Shown here one piece after another: positions 50,003-57,200 of a stretch of 64,000 bases of DNA. The number at the start of each line of letters is the position of its first letter. Position 1 is the first letter of the stretch. The DNA is from Nonomuraea solani (GTDB lineage: Bacteria; Actinomycetota; Actinomycetes; Streptosporangiales; Streptosporangiaceae), in NCBI RefSeq assembly GCF_900108335.1, contig NZ_FNVT01000005.1:558001-622000 (forward strand), read 5' to 3'. The translations under genes were made by a program, and so were the position numbers. Under the pieces are notes generated by a model. That model made no database searches, was not told the origin of the DNA, and was given only the letters and a program-made list of their open reading frames with translations.

Positions 50003-50955
50003 GCGAAGATCCTCCGCGGGTTGTCGACGAGCATCTGGTGGATCTGGCCGTCCGTGACGCCTCTCTTGCGCAGCGCGGGCAGCACGTCGCGGGAGACGTG
50101 GAGGAGGTGGTAGTTGGGGTGACGTTGTCGTACGACGTCGGCGTCGAAGCGGTCGTTGAAGCAGTACGAGTCGTGACTTAACACCATTTTTCCGGCGTGA
50201 CCGCGCTCGCACATCGCCGCCACCACCGCCACCCGATCCTCGAACGGGCTGATCGTCTCGATCCCGAACCGGTCCATGCCCAGGTACGAGCCGTTCGCGA
50301 CCAGTTCCTCCAGGTACGCCACGTCGGTCGAGTCCCCCGCGTGCCCGATGACCACCCGGCCCAGGTCCACGCCGAGCGAGGCGAGCAGCTTCTGTTGTTC
50401 GAGGCCGCCCTTGGAGGCGCTGTGGGAGTGCGTCGTGATGGGCGTGCCCGTCTCCACGTGCGCCTCGGCGACCGCCCTGAACACCCGCTCGCACCCCTTG
50501 GTCATCCCCAGGTGGTCGGAGGCGCACTTCAGCATGCCCGCCTTGACGCCGGTCCTGCCGATCCCCTCGACGATGTCCCTGACGAAGAACTCGGCCAGCC
50601 GGTCCGGCCCCCCGAACAACGAGCCCGGCCCCCGGTTGCCGAAGTAGGGCGGCAGCGCGTCGTAGGTGTAGAGGCCGGTGGCGGCCACGATGTTCACGCC
50701 GGTCAGCTCGGCGACCCGTCGCACCGCCGGGACGTAGCGGCCCAGGCCCACCACCGTGAGGTCGACGATCGTGTCGACGCCCTCGGCCTTGAGCGCGTCG
50801 AGCTTGCCCGCCGCCTCACGCGCCCGCGCCTCCAGGTCCCACTCCTCCGGGATGTCGGGCCAGTTCCAGAGGATCTCCGGGCTCAGGCCGAAGACGTGCT
50901 CGTGCATGAGCGTCGCCCCGAGGTCGGCGACCGGGCCCCTCACGGTCTCAGGCAC
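49999..50955 (-). CDS. Phosphotriesterase-family metal hydrolase (lactonase-like)
   Basis: 318 residues from the GTG at 50955 (GAGAGG upstream). Metal ligands: HxH in LMHEHVFG, carboxylated Lys in KAGMLKCASD, His in TTHSHSA, His in VIGHAGDS and Asp in LSHDSYC. Such a binuclear site is usual for PTE-like lactonases. Overlaps the end of the PhyH gene and the start of the P450 gene. Probably opens a lactone or ester formed by the oxygenases. Confidence 0.9.
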   Translation of the reverse strand: MPETVRGPVADLGATLMHEHVFGLSPEILWNWPDIPEEWDLEARAREAAGKLDALKAEGVDTIVDLTVVGLGRYVPAVRRVAELTGVNIVAATGLYTYDALPPYFGNRGPGSLFGGPDRLAEFFVRDIVEGIGRTGVKAGMLKCASDHLGMTKGCERVFRAVAEAHVETGTPITTHSHSASKGGLEQQKLLASLGVDLGRVVIGHAGDSTDVAYLEELVANGSYLGMDRFGIETISPFEDRVAVVAAMCERGHAGKMVLSHDSYCFNDRFDADVVRQRHPNYHLLHVSRDVLPALRKRGVTDGQIHQMLVDNPRRIFA

Positions 50956-51707
50956 GGGAACCTCTCGTGCTCGAACGGCCGGTTGACCTCCAGGCCGAGC
51001 CCGTCGGTCTGCTTGTAGGGCAGGCCGGTGTAGAGGGCGTCGGCGTCGAAGTAGGTGACGGTGAACGACAGGCGCGGGCTGTCGCGGCGGTTGGCGGGCG
51101 CGCCGTGCACGGTCAGGGCGTGGTGCACGGTGGCGTCGCCCGCCCTGAGGTCGAGCGGCGGTGACAGCTCCAGCTCCTTGAGCCACGGGTGCTGGCTGAG
51201 CTGGTCGTCGCCGGGCTTGGTGAAGCTGCGGCCGAGCAGCCCGTGGCGGTGCGAGCCGTCGTAGAAGCGCAGCGACCCCATGTCGGCGGGCACGTCGGCC
51301 AGGGCCAGCCACACGGTCAGCATCGCAGAACGGTCCATCGGCATCCAGGGGAAGTCCTGGTGGAACTCGGTGGCGCCGTGCTCTCCCGCCTCCTTGACCA
51401 GCAGGTTGGTGACCTGCACGCGCACGGCCCGCACCCCTCGCAGCAGCGCCACGGCGTTACGTCCCATGGTGGGGCTCATCGTCAGCGCGCCGAACAGCTC
51501 GTCACTCCGGCCGACGTCCCTGGACTGCCCGAACGCCTGGTCGACCAGGTTCTGGTGCCGCGTGGACCGCTCGGCCAGAAACCCGGCCGCCCGCTCACGC
51601 AGGGCCTCGGCGACCTCCGGCTCGACCAGCCGGCCCAGGCGCACCCAGCCGTGCTCCCCGAAGAACTCCGCCTCATCGTCCGTCACCAGGCGTACCGGGA
51701 TCTCCAT
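50940..51707 (-). CDS. Phytanoyl-CoA dioxygenase (PhyH) family protein
   Basis: 255 residues. Fe(II)/2-oxoglutarate oxygenase fold with HxD in EFHQDFPWMP (about 117-121), the distal His in ALTVHGAPANRR (about 204-212) and the Arg that binds 2-oxoglutarate (RLSFTVTYF region). First gene of a four-gene overlapping operon with PTE, P450 and SDR. A CAAGCGCTTG palindrome lies 23-32 bp upstream. Substrate unknown. Confidence 0.9.
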   Translation of the reverse strand: MEIPVRLVTDDEAEFFGEHGWVRLGRLVEPEVAEALRERAAGFLAERSTRHQNLVDQAFGQSRDVGRSDELFGALTMSPTMGRNAVALLRGVRAVRVQVTNLLVKEAGEHGATEFHQDFPWMPMDRSAMLTVWLALADVPADMGSLRFYDGSHRHGLLGRSFTKPGDDQLSQHPWLKELELSPPLDLRAGDATVHHALTVHGAPANRRDSPRLSFTVTYFDADALYTGLPYKQTDGLGLEVNRPFEHERFPCLRP

Positions 51708-51729
51708 GCGGCTTAGTCTGCCACCTGAG

Positions 51730-51739
51730 CAAGCGCTTG
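51730..51739. promoter_or_regulatory. CAAGCGCTTG palindrome upstream of the PhyH operon
   Basis: Core 51730-51739 with flanks AG and GT, a full match to AnCAAGnnCTTGnT described for mycobacterial KstR2. Placed 23 bp upstream of the PhyH ATG. The gap 51708-51979 holds this and the copy at 51949 but no gene I can support. Confidence 0.65.
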
Positions 51740-51948
51740 GTAAGTCTCTTTCTCATCGGCCCACCGGATCGGCCGGCCAGAAGGCGACGCGCGCCGTGCG
51801 CCCTCCAGGACCTCGACGACGATCGCGGCATCCCCCCTTGGGAAGCTCGCTGTCACGGCCGATGGGCGAGGTGACCCATCGCCACCTGGCACGCACCGCA
51901 GTCGATCGACTCCTGTCCGACATGTCATTGGACGGGTAGAGTTGCGGC

Positions 51949-51958
51949 CAAGCGCTTG
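51949..51958. promoter_or_regulatory. CAAGCGCTTG palindrome upstream of the LLM oxidoreductase
   Basis: Core 51949-51958, followed by CT; it lies 21 bp upstream of the GTG start of the divergent F420-type gene. Same 10-bp core as at 51730 and 39157. Confidence 0.6.
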
Positions 51959-51979
51959 CTCAAATCCCGGGAGGTACGT

Positions 51980-52900
51980 GTGCGGCGGTTCAGGTTCGGG
52001 GCTGTGGTGCGGGAGGCCGGGTCGGGGAAGGCGTGGGCCGAGAAGGCCAGGCGGCTCGAAGGGGCCGGGTTCGAGGTGCTGCTGGTGCCCGACCACCTCG
52101 TGGGCCCCCGGTTCGCCCCCATCGCGGCGCTGACGGCGGCGGCCTGTGCCACCACCCGGCTGCGGGTCGGCACCCTCGTCTTCGCCAACGACTTCCGGCA
52201 TCCGGCCGTGCTGGCCAAGGAGGCGGCCACGCTCGACCTGCTGTCCGACGGCCGGCTGGAGGTCGGGATCGGGACCGGGTGGATGGCGGGCGACTACGCG
52301 GGCGCCGGGCTGACGCTGGAGCCCCCCGGGGTGCGCGTCGGGCGGTTGCGGGAGGCGCTCGCCGTGCTCAAGGGGCTCTGGGGCGAGGGGGCGTTCAGTT
52401 TTCGGGGCGAGCACTATCGCATCGACGGGCTGGAACAGAGCCCGAAGCCGGTGCAGCGGCCGTGGCCGCCGCTGGTGATCGGCGGGGGCGGGCCCCGGAT
52501 GTTGCGGCTGGCCGCCGAGGAGGCCGACGTGGTGAACCTCGGGATGCGGGTCAAGGGCGACGGCAGCGGGCCCGACCCCAGGGACGGCGGTGGTGCGGCG
52601 TTCCTGGGCAAGATCGCGGCCGTGCGGGAGGCGGCCGGGAAGCGGTACGAGCGGCTGGAGCTGGGCACGAGCGTGGTGCAGGTGGGTGAGCGCAAGGCGG
52701 AGGAGGCGTGGAGCGCGGCCGACAGCTCGGCGCTGGACGAGACGCCGCAGGTGTTGCTGGGGACGCGGCAGGACATCGCCGACAAGCTTCGGCACTGGCG
52801 GGATGAGCATGATGTTTCGTATTTCGTGGTGCATCATGAGCGCGACCTGGCCGCCTTCACGCCTGTCATCGAGGAGCTCGCAACCCCTCGTCGGCCGTGA
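51980..52900 (+). CDS. LLM-class F420-dependent oxidoreductase
   Basis: 306 residues from the GTG at 51980 (GGGAGG five bases upstream); earlier in-frame codons overlap the palindrome. RFRFGAVVREAGSGKAWAEKARRLEGAGFEVLLVPDHL, TTRLRVGTLVFANDFRHPAVLAKEAATLDLLSDGRLEVGIGTGW and LVIGGGGPRMLRLAAEEADVVNL match the TIGR03621-like luciferase group, predicted to use reduced F420 rather than FMN. Acts in the cytosol. Shares operator type with the divergent PhyH operon, hence probably the same pathway. Confidence 0.9.
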   Translation: MRRFRFGAVVREAGSGKAWAEKARRLEGAGFEVLLVPDHLVGPRFAPIAALTAAACATTRLRVGTLVFANDFRHPAVLAKEAATLDLLSDGRLEVGIGTGWMAGDYAGAGLTLEPPGVRVGRLREALAVLKGLWGEGAFSFRGEHYRIDGLEQSPKPVQRPWPPLVIGGGGPRMLRLAAEEADVVNLGMRVKGDGSGPDPRDGGGAAFLGKIAAVREAAGKRYERLELGTSVVQVGERKAEEAWSAADSSALDETPQVLLGTRQDIADKLRHWRDEHDVSYFVVHHERDLAAFTPVIEELATPRRP

Positions 52901-52925
52901 AGAGGGCGTGCCGGATGATGGGGGC

Positions 52926-53510
52926 ATGAACGAGATGCTGCTGCTCCGGCACGGAGAGACCGAATGGAGCAAGGCGGGTAAGCACACCGGCCGCACGGAC
53001 CTGCCTTTGACGGAGCACGGCGAGGAGCAGGCCAGGGCGCTGGCGCCCCTGGTCAAGGAGCCGTTCGACCTGGTGCTGGTCTCCCCTGCCCAGCGCGCGG
53101 GACGGACGGCCGAATTGGCGGGGCTGAGCGCGTACGAGGTGGATGACGATCTTTGGGAGTGGGACTACGGCGGTTATGAGGGGCTCACCACGCCGGAGAT
53201 CCGTGAGACGCGCCCCGGCTGGTACCTGTGGCGGGACGGTGTGACCCCCGGCGACGCCGAGCATCCCGGCGAGGGCGCCTCCGAGGTGGCCGTGCGCGCC
53301 GACCGGGTGATCCGGCGGGCCCTGGCGGCCGAGGGACGGGTGGCGCTGGTGGCGCACGGGCACTTCCTGCGGGTGCTGGCCGCCCGGTGGCTGCGCCTGG
53401 CGCCCGAGGAGGGCAGGCTGTTCAAGCTGGACACCGGCACGTATTCGCGGCTCGGGTTCGAGCACGCCGAGCCCGTGCTGACGGCCTGGAACGCCCCTGT
53501 GGTCAGCTGA
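52926..53510 (+). CDS. Histidine phosphatase family protein
   Basis: 194 residues. RHG motif in LLLRHGETEWSKAGKHTGRTDLPL (phosphorylated His about 9), SPAQRAGRTA with the second Arg, Glu in EWDYGGYEG, and the second His in VALVAHGHFLRV. Phosphoglycerate-mutase-like; acts on sugar phosphates or other small phosphate esters. It follows the LLM gene by 25 bp and overlaps the convergent sigma-like gene by 8 bp. Confidence 0.92.
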   Translation: MNEMLLLRHGETEWSKAGKHTGRTDLPLTEHGEEQARALAPLVKEPFDLVLVSPAQRAGRTAELAGLSAYEVDDDLWEWDYGGYEGLTTPEIRETRPGWYLWRDGVTPGDAEHPGEGASEVAVRADRVIRRALAAEGRVALVAHGHFLRVLAARWLRLAPEEGRLFKLDTGTYSRLGFEHAEPVLTAWNAPVVS

Positions 53511-53766
53511 CCTTCAAGCGGAGGGCCGACTCGTGCAGGGCCCGGCTCACCAGCCAGCCGCGTAGTGAGCCGAGGCTCGGGTCGTAGGACAGGGGGCGCT
53601 CCCAGAGGGCGACGAACACGCTCTGGGTGACCTCTTCGGCGTGCGCCTGGCTGCCGGTGACCTTGACCGCTACCCCGTAGACGTAAGAGCCGTGCTGGTC
53701 GTAGGCGTCGGCCAGCGCGTCGAGGTCGCCGGCCGTCAGTCGTGCGCACAGCTCCATGTCGCTCAT
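53503..53766 (-). CDS. Sigma-70 region 2-only protein
   Basis: 87 residues from the ATG at 53766, overlapping the preceding stop (TGATG). LCARLTAGDLDALADAYDQHGSYVYGVAVKVTGSQAHAEEVTQSVFVALWERPLSYDPSLGSLRGWLVSRALHESALRLK is an ECF sigma region 2 (core-binding and -10 helices). The protein ends where region 4 should begin, and no region 4 lies downstream, where the phosphatase gene is convergent. Coupled to a zinc-motif DinB-like protein, a likely partner. Could be a truncated sigma, or a small modulator that competes for core RNA polymerase. Confidence 0.72.
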   Translation of the reverse strand: MSDMELCARLTAGDLDALADAYDQHGSYVYGVAVKVTGSQAHAEEVTQSVFVALWERPLSYDPSLGSLRGWLVSRALHESALRLKVS

Positions 53767-54647
53767 CAGTCGCATCCCAGCGTGGCGGCGGCGCGGATCA
53801 GGTCGCGGGCGAGGGCGGGGTCGCCCTCGGCGGCGTACGGGAAAGCGTCGGGCGAGCACCGGTTGGCCAGCAGGCGGCAGAAGGCCACCGCGTCGGCCGA
53901 GATGAGCACCGCCACGTGGTCGGATGAGGGTGAGAGCGGGATCGTCCACGTGCCGCCGCCGGGGCCGGTCAGCACCATGGTGGCGGAGACGTCGCGGCGC
54001 GGGCCCTTCATCGCGCGCGGCAGCAGCGCGAGGCCGAACTCGGCGATCATGTGCACGTGCCCGGGACGCGGCGGCTCACCTGGGCGGCCGGTGGCGGCCC
54101 TGAGGTCGTCGGCGTGCGTCCAGGTCTCGAAGGTGCGCTGGATCATGGCCTGGCGCAGCGGCGCGCGGGCGGGGCGCGCCCCGGCCAGCGCCACCTCGAC
54201 GCCGAGCAGCACCTCGCTGCTCGCCGAGACCCGCTCCAGCAGCGATCCGGCCTGGTCGCGCCAGCGCCGGTGCAGCGGCGCCGCCGGCGCGCCGGACACC
54301 CCCATGAACGCGGCCACGGTGGCGTCGTTGGCCGCCAGGTGCTCGATCATGCCCCTGACGGTGCCGTGCCTGGCGACCGGGGCCTCCCACTGCGACGCGC
54401 TCAGGTCGGCGAGCAGGTCGTCCATGAGCGCGACCTGCTCGGCGTAGGGAGCGGCCACGGAGGCGACGCTCAGCACGGCGGGGGTGCGGCGGCGGCGGGC
54501 CAGCGACAGCACGGCCTCGCGCAGCGCGGGCGGCGGCTCGATCGCCGTCTCCGGCTGGTCGAGCAGCGCGATGGCCGTACTGCAGTGGGGACACGAGGCG
54601 ACGTGGTCGTCGGGGCTCTGCCCGTTGTAGAGGTATGAGTCCGTCAT
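53766..54647 (-). CDS. Anti-sigma-like zinc motif fused to a mycothiol-dependent DinB-like domain
   Basis: 293 residues from the ATG at 54647 (GGAGG eight bases upstream). Near the N-terminus is HxxxCxxC (HVASCPHC, about 15-22), the zinc anti-sigma motif. It is followed by a maleylpyruvate-isomerase N-terminal/DinB-like helical bundle (MDDLLADLSASQWEAPVARHGTVRGMIEHLAANDATVAAFM; AMIQRTFETWTHADDLRAATG) and a C-terminal MDMPI domain. Family knowledge: these bundles bind metal and mycothiol. Fusion to a zinc anti-sigma motif beside a sigma fragment suggests a thiol-redox sensor. Its gene precedes the sigma gene, the reverse of the usual order. Confidence 0.75.
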   Translation of the reverse strand: MTDSYLYNGQSPDDHVASCPHCSTAIALLDQPETAIEPPPALREAVLSLARRRRTPAVLSVASVAAPYAEQVALMDDLLADLSASQWEAPVARHGTVRGMIEHLAANDATVAAFMGVSGAPAAPLHRRWRDQAGSLLERVSASSEVLLGVEVALAGARPARAPLRQAMIQRTFETWTHADDLRAATGRPGEPPRPGHVHMIAEFGLALLPRAMKGPRRDVSATMVLTGPGGGTWTIPLSPSSDHVAVLISADAVAFCRLLANRCSPDAFPYAAEGDPALARDLIRAAATLGCD

Positions 54648-54670
54648 GGCGGCCACCTCCGCAGCCGACG

Positions 54671-55432
54671 CTAACCCGGCGGTTCCCCCAGAGCCAGGCG
54701 GCAGCCGGGGAACGGTGCCAGAAGCGTCTCACGCCAGGGGCCTTCTAGGTAGTCGCGGGCCCGTTTTCCCCATTCCAGCAGCCGGGAGTCGGGCGCCACC
54801 TCGTCGTCGAGGCCCAGTGCGGCGTCGCGGGCGCGCTGGGTGGCCAGGTGGTCGTCGAGCGAGACGGCCCAGATGGTGACCGCCTCGGTGTCGCAGAACA
54901 GCACCTCGTACAGGCCGGTGAGGGTGTGCCCGTGCTCGGCCAGCAGCGGGGCGCGTTCGGTGCGTACGGCGTGCAGGTAATCGAGCGCGGCCCCGGGGCG
55001 TACCCGGGCGCTCTCGAAGAGGTAGAGCTCGGCGGCGGGCGCCCCGGACAGCGGCGGGCACCCCGGCGCGGCGCCGAGCGGCCGGGAGAACGCCGAGAAG
55101 CGCAGGTCGTCGATGTCGGACAGGAACAGGCGCTCGTCCACGCCCTGGTAGATCTCCATCATCTGCCGCCAGCCGCCGTCCCACCCGCCGTGGCAGTCCC
55201 AGAGCGTGACGGCCTTGAACTGCGGGTGGCCGGTGATCCCGACCGCGTAGAAGGCGCCCACGAGGTCGATCTCGCGGGACCTGATGGACATGCCGGAGGT
55301 GAGCGAGGGCGCGGTACGGCTCTCGTCCTCGCGTTTGTAGCGGGTCAGCCAGGTCAGGTACTCCAGTGGCCGCCTGGAGTTCATCGGCCGGAAGTCGACC
55401 TCCTCGATCAGGTGGATCGCGCGCCGCACCAC
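54671..55432 (-). CDS. NIPSNAP-like protein, probable dimeric alpha/beta barrel
   Basis: 253 residues, GAGGAGG just before the GTG (a second GTG at 55429 is possible). C-terminal half YLFESARVRPGAALDYLHAVRTERAPLLAEHGHTLTGLYEVLFCDTEAVTIWAV resembles a NIPSNAP/ferredoxin-like barrel unit; the N-terminal half may be a diverged second unit (VGAFYAVGITGHPQFKAVTLWDCHGGWDGGWRQMMEIY). Soluble. A TetR-type palindrome sits 11 bp before the start. Such proteins often accompany steroid or terpenoid catabolism genes, but function is unproven. Confidence 0.6.
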   Translation of the reverse strand: MVRRAIHLIEEVDFRPMNSRRPLEYLTWLTRYKREDESRTAPSLTSGMSIRSREIDLVGAFYAVGITGHPQFKAVTLWDCHGGWDGGWRQMMEIYQGVDERLFLSDIDDLRFSAFSRPLGAAPGCPPLSGAPAAELYLFESARVRPGAALDYLHAVRTERAPLLAEHGHTLTGLYEVLFCDTEAVTIWAVSLDDHLATQRARDAALGLDDEVAPDSRLLEWGKRARDYLEGPWRETLLAPFPGCRLALGEPPG

Positions 55433-55442
55433 GCCTCCTCTA

Positions 55443-55458
55443 CCAAGCGATTGCTTGG
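55443..55458. promoter_or_regulatory. CCAAGC-GATT-GCTTGG inverted repeat before the NIPSNAP-like gene
   Basis: Two 6-bp arms with a 4-bp centre in the 40-bp gap upstream of the GTG at 55432. The half-site CAAGC is shared with the CAAGCGCTTG palindromes, but the arms are spaced four bases further apart, so a different TetR-type repressor may bind. Confidence 0.5.
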
Positions 55459-55472
55459 CATGAGGATAGCGA

Positions 55473-55730
55473 TCAGCTCAGCGCTTGGGAAGGCTGCGGG
55501 CCACGCCCCGTGAGCCACTCCAGGACCTTGCGGTGCCCGGAGGTGGCGTCCTCGAAGTGTCCCCAGTGCCAGTAACGCGGCTGGTCGCGGATGCCGGTCA
55601 CCCAGGTCCGGTAGGAGACGGAGGCGCCCGTGGTGGCCGGCGCCACGCCGTATGTGCGGATCACGACCTTGCCGCCCGGTGCGAAGAGCACGTCGTCGGC
55701 GATCGGATACAGGGTCATCTGGTCGAGCAT
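55473..55730 (-). CDS. Hypothetical protein
   Basis: 85 residues: MLDQMTLYPIADDVLFAPGGKVVIRTYGVAPATTGASVSYRTWVTGI...RYWHWGHFEDATSGHRKVLEWLTGRG. Trp/Tyr-rich, no signal or membrane segment, AGG weakly placed upstream. No family recognised. The composition and lack of a better frame support it as a gene, but it might be a remnant. It lies upstream of the NIPSNAP-like gene on the same strand. Confidence 0.5.
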   Translation of the reverse strand: MLDQMTLYPIADDVLFAPGGKVVIRTYGVAPATTGASVSYRTWVTGIRDQPRYWHWGHFEDATSGHRKVLEWLTGRGPQPSQALS

Positions 55731-55818
55731 GACCTGAATACTCCCGGCAGGACGAGGCCGGGCGGTTACGCCCCCGGCGCGCCCCTGTTACGCGAGCGCG
55801 CCGGAGGTGAACATGCTG

Positions 55819-56055
55819 TTAAACGAGCAGGCCGTCGAACTCTCCGTCCTTCACCCCGAGCACCAGGGCCCGGATCTCGTCGCGGGTATAGATGAGAGCG
55901 GGGCCCTCGGGGAAGCGCGAGTTGCGCACCGCGATACCCCCGTCGGGAAGCTGTGCGAGCTCCACGCAGTTGCCCTGCGAGTTGCTGTAGCGGCTCTTGC
56001 GCCAGGCGACCTGGGTGAGGTCGGCCGCGGGCATGCCGTTGTAGGTCTGGTTCAT
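55819..56055 (-). CDS. DUF397 protein
   Basis: 78 residues: AWRKSRYSNSQGNCVELAQLPDGGIAVRNSRFPEGPALIYTRDEIRALVLGVKDGEFDGL, the standard DUF397 pattern (WRKSxxSxxxGxCVEVA, VRDSKxPxGPxL, FxxGxxxGEFD). It directly follows the XRE-DUF5753 gene, the usual partner in actinomycetes (as in BldB/Scr-type and whiJ-like loci), where the two are believed to interact in developmental control. Confidence 0.93.
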   Translation of the reverse strand: MNQTYNGMPAADLTQVAWRKSRYSNSQGNCVELAQLPDGGIAVRNSRFPEGPALIYTRDEIRALVLGVKDGEFDGLLV

Positions 56056-56922
56056 CTACATCTTTCTGAGAAGTCCGCCGATGAGCTCGACGGTGCCCCC
56101 TGGCGTGGTGCTCTCCACGCACAATTGCTCCATCGCCGTGAGGTACGGATCGATGTCCTCACGCTTGTCGAGGTACAGGGCACCCCATAGCTGCTCGACG
56201 TAGACAACGTCCGACAAGTCGGACTCGGGAAACCGCAAGATGCTGAACGCGCCCCCTTCGGCGGCGTGCTTGCCGAACCTGAAGGGCATCACCTGGATGG
56301 TGATGTTGGGAAGAGCGGCGACTTCCAGTAAGTGCTGGAGCTGCTCGGACATGACCTCCCGCCCGCCGATGGTCCGCTTGAGCGCCGCCTCGTCGATGAC
56401 GGCCCACAGACGGGGTCCGTCCTTCTGGGTGAAGCGCTCTTGACGCTGCATTCGCAGATGCACGCGGCGTTCGATTTTCGCCGGGCTCGCATCGGGGTTG
56501 CCGAGCTGGAACACCGCACGCGCGTATGAGGCCGTCTGCAGCAGGCCGGGCACGAACTGCACCTCATAGGTACGGATCACGCTTGCGGCCTCCTCCAGGC
56601 CGATGTACGTGGTGAACCACGAAGGCAGCTCGGCCGAGTACTTGTGCCACCACCCGGGGGTGTTGGCCTCGCGAACCATTTCCAGCAGGGCACGGCGCTC
56701 GGCATCGTCGACGACGCCGTACAGGGTGAGCAGATCTTCCACGTCACGTGTCTTGAAGCCGACGCGGCCGAGCTCCATGCGGCTGATCTTGGACTCGGAC
56801 GCCCGGATGTGAAATCCGGCCTGAGCCCGGTCGAGGCCGCTGGCTTCACGCAGGCGCCTGAGACTCGCCCCCAGCATGATGCGACGAACCGTCGAACCGG
56901 AACCGGGCGGATCAATGGACAC
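56056..56922 (-). CDS. XRE-family regulator with DUF5753
   Basis: 288 residues from the GTG at 56922 (AAGGAG six bases upstream). HTH at about 18-70 (LGASLRRLREASGLDRAQAGFHIRASESKISRMELGRVGFKTRDVEDLLTLYGV), then the DUF5753 effector domain (YIGLEEAASVIRTYEVQFVPGLLQTASYARAV; RMQRQERF; DEAALKRTIGGREVMSEQLQHLLEVAALPNITIQVMPF). It is coupled by position to DUF397 and divergent from an anti-sigma-type ATPase, the conserved WhiJ-like triad. Two 32-bp direct repeats lie upstream. Confidence 0.93.
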   Translation of the reverse strand: MSIDPPGSGSTVRRIMLGASLRRLREASGLDRAQAGFHIRASESKISRMELGRVGFKTRDVEDLLTLYGVVDDAERRALLEMVREANTPGWWHKYSAELPSWFTTYIGLEEAASVIRTYEVQFVPGLLQTASYARAVFQLGNPDASPAKIERRVHLRMQRQERFTQKDGPRLWAVIDEAALKRTIGGREVMSEQLQHLLEVAALPNITIQVMPFRFGKHAAEGGAFSILRFPESDLSDVVYVEQLWGALYLDKREDIDPYLTAMEQLCVESTTPGGTVELIGGLLRKM

Positions 56923-56968
56923 GTGCTGCTCCTTGGTCGTTTCCTTGCGACTCGCCGGGTCGCGTCCA

Positions 56969-57053
56969 GCGGGCCACCGTAGGTAGCGGAGTGAGCACCT
57001 GACGGCGCGTCCCGATTTGGCGCGGGCCACCGTAGGTAGCGGAGTATGCACCT
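56969..57053. repeat. Two 32-bp direct repeats upstream of the XRE gene
   Basis: Copies at 56969-57000 and 57022-57053 start GCGGGCCACCGTAGGTAGCG and end in GAGTnnGCACCT; they differ by about two bases and recur every 53 bp. They lie 47 bp upstream of the XRE start, in a 278-bp divergent gap (56923-57200). Probable binding sites for the XRE regulator or a duplicated promoter. The rest of the gap shows no gene. Confidence 0.75.
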
Positions 57054-57200
57054 CAGTCTGTCACTTCACGGCCGAAAGATCATGGGCCGCGAGCAAGATC
57101 CCCTTTCCCCCATATTGAGCATTTGAGGGAAACCGTAGCGTGTGCACGGGTTGTCTGCACGTGCATTCGCTCTTGCACCTGCACGAGAGTTTGACGCAGA

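Noticed and set aside
51860..51939. Short plus-strand ORF MGEVTHRHLARTAVDRLL... between the two CAAGCGCTTG sites
   Set aside because: About 25 residues, no ribosome site and no recognisable feature; treated as intergenic.
56969..57053. The direct repeats as a CRISPR array
   Set aside because: Only two copies, the spacer is just 21 bp, and there are no cas genes; better explained as operator repeats.
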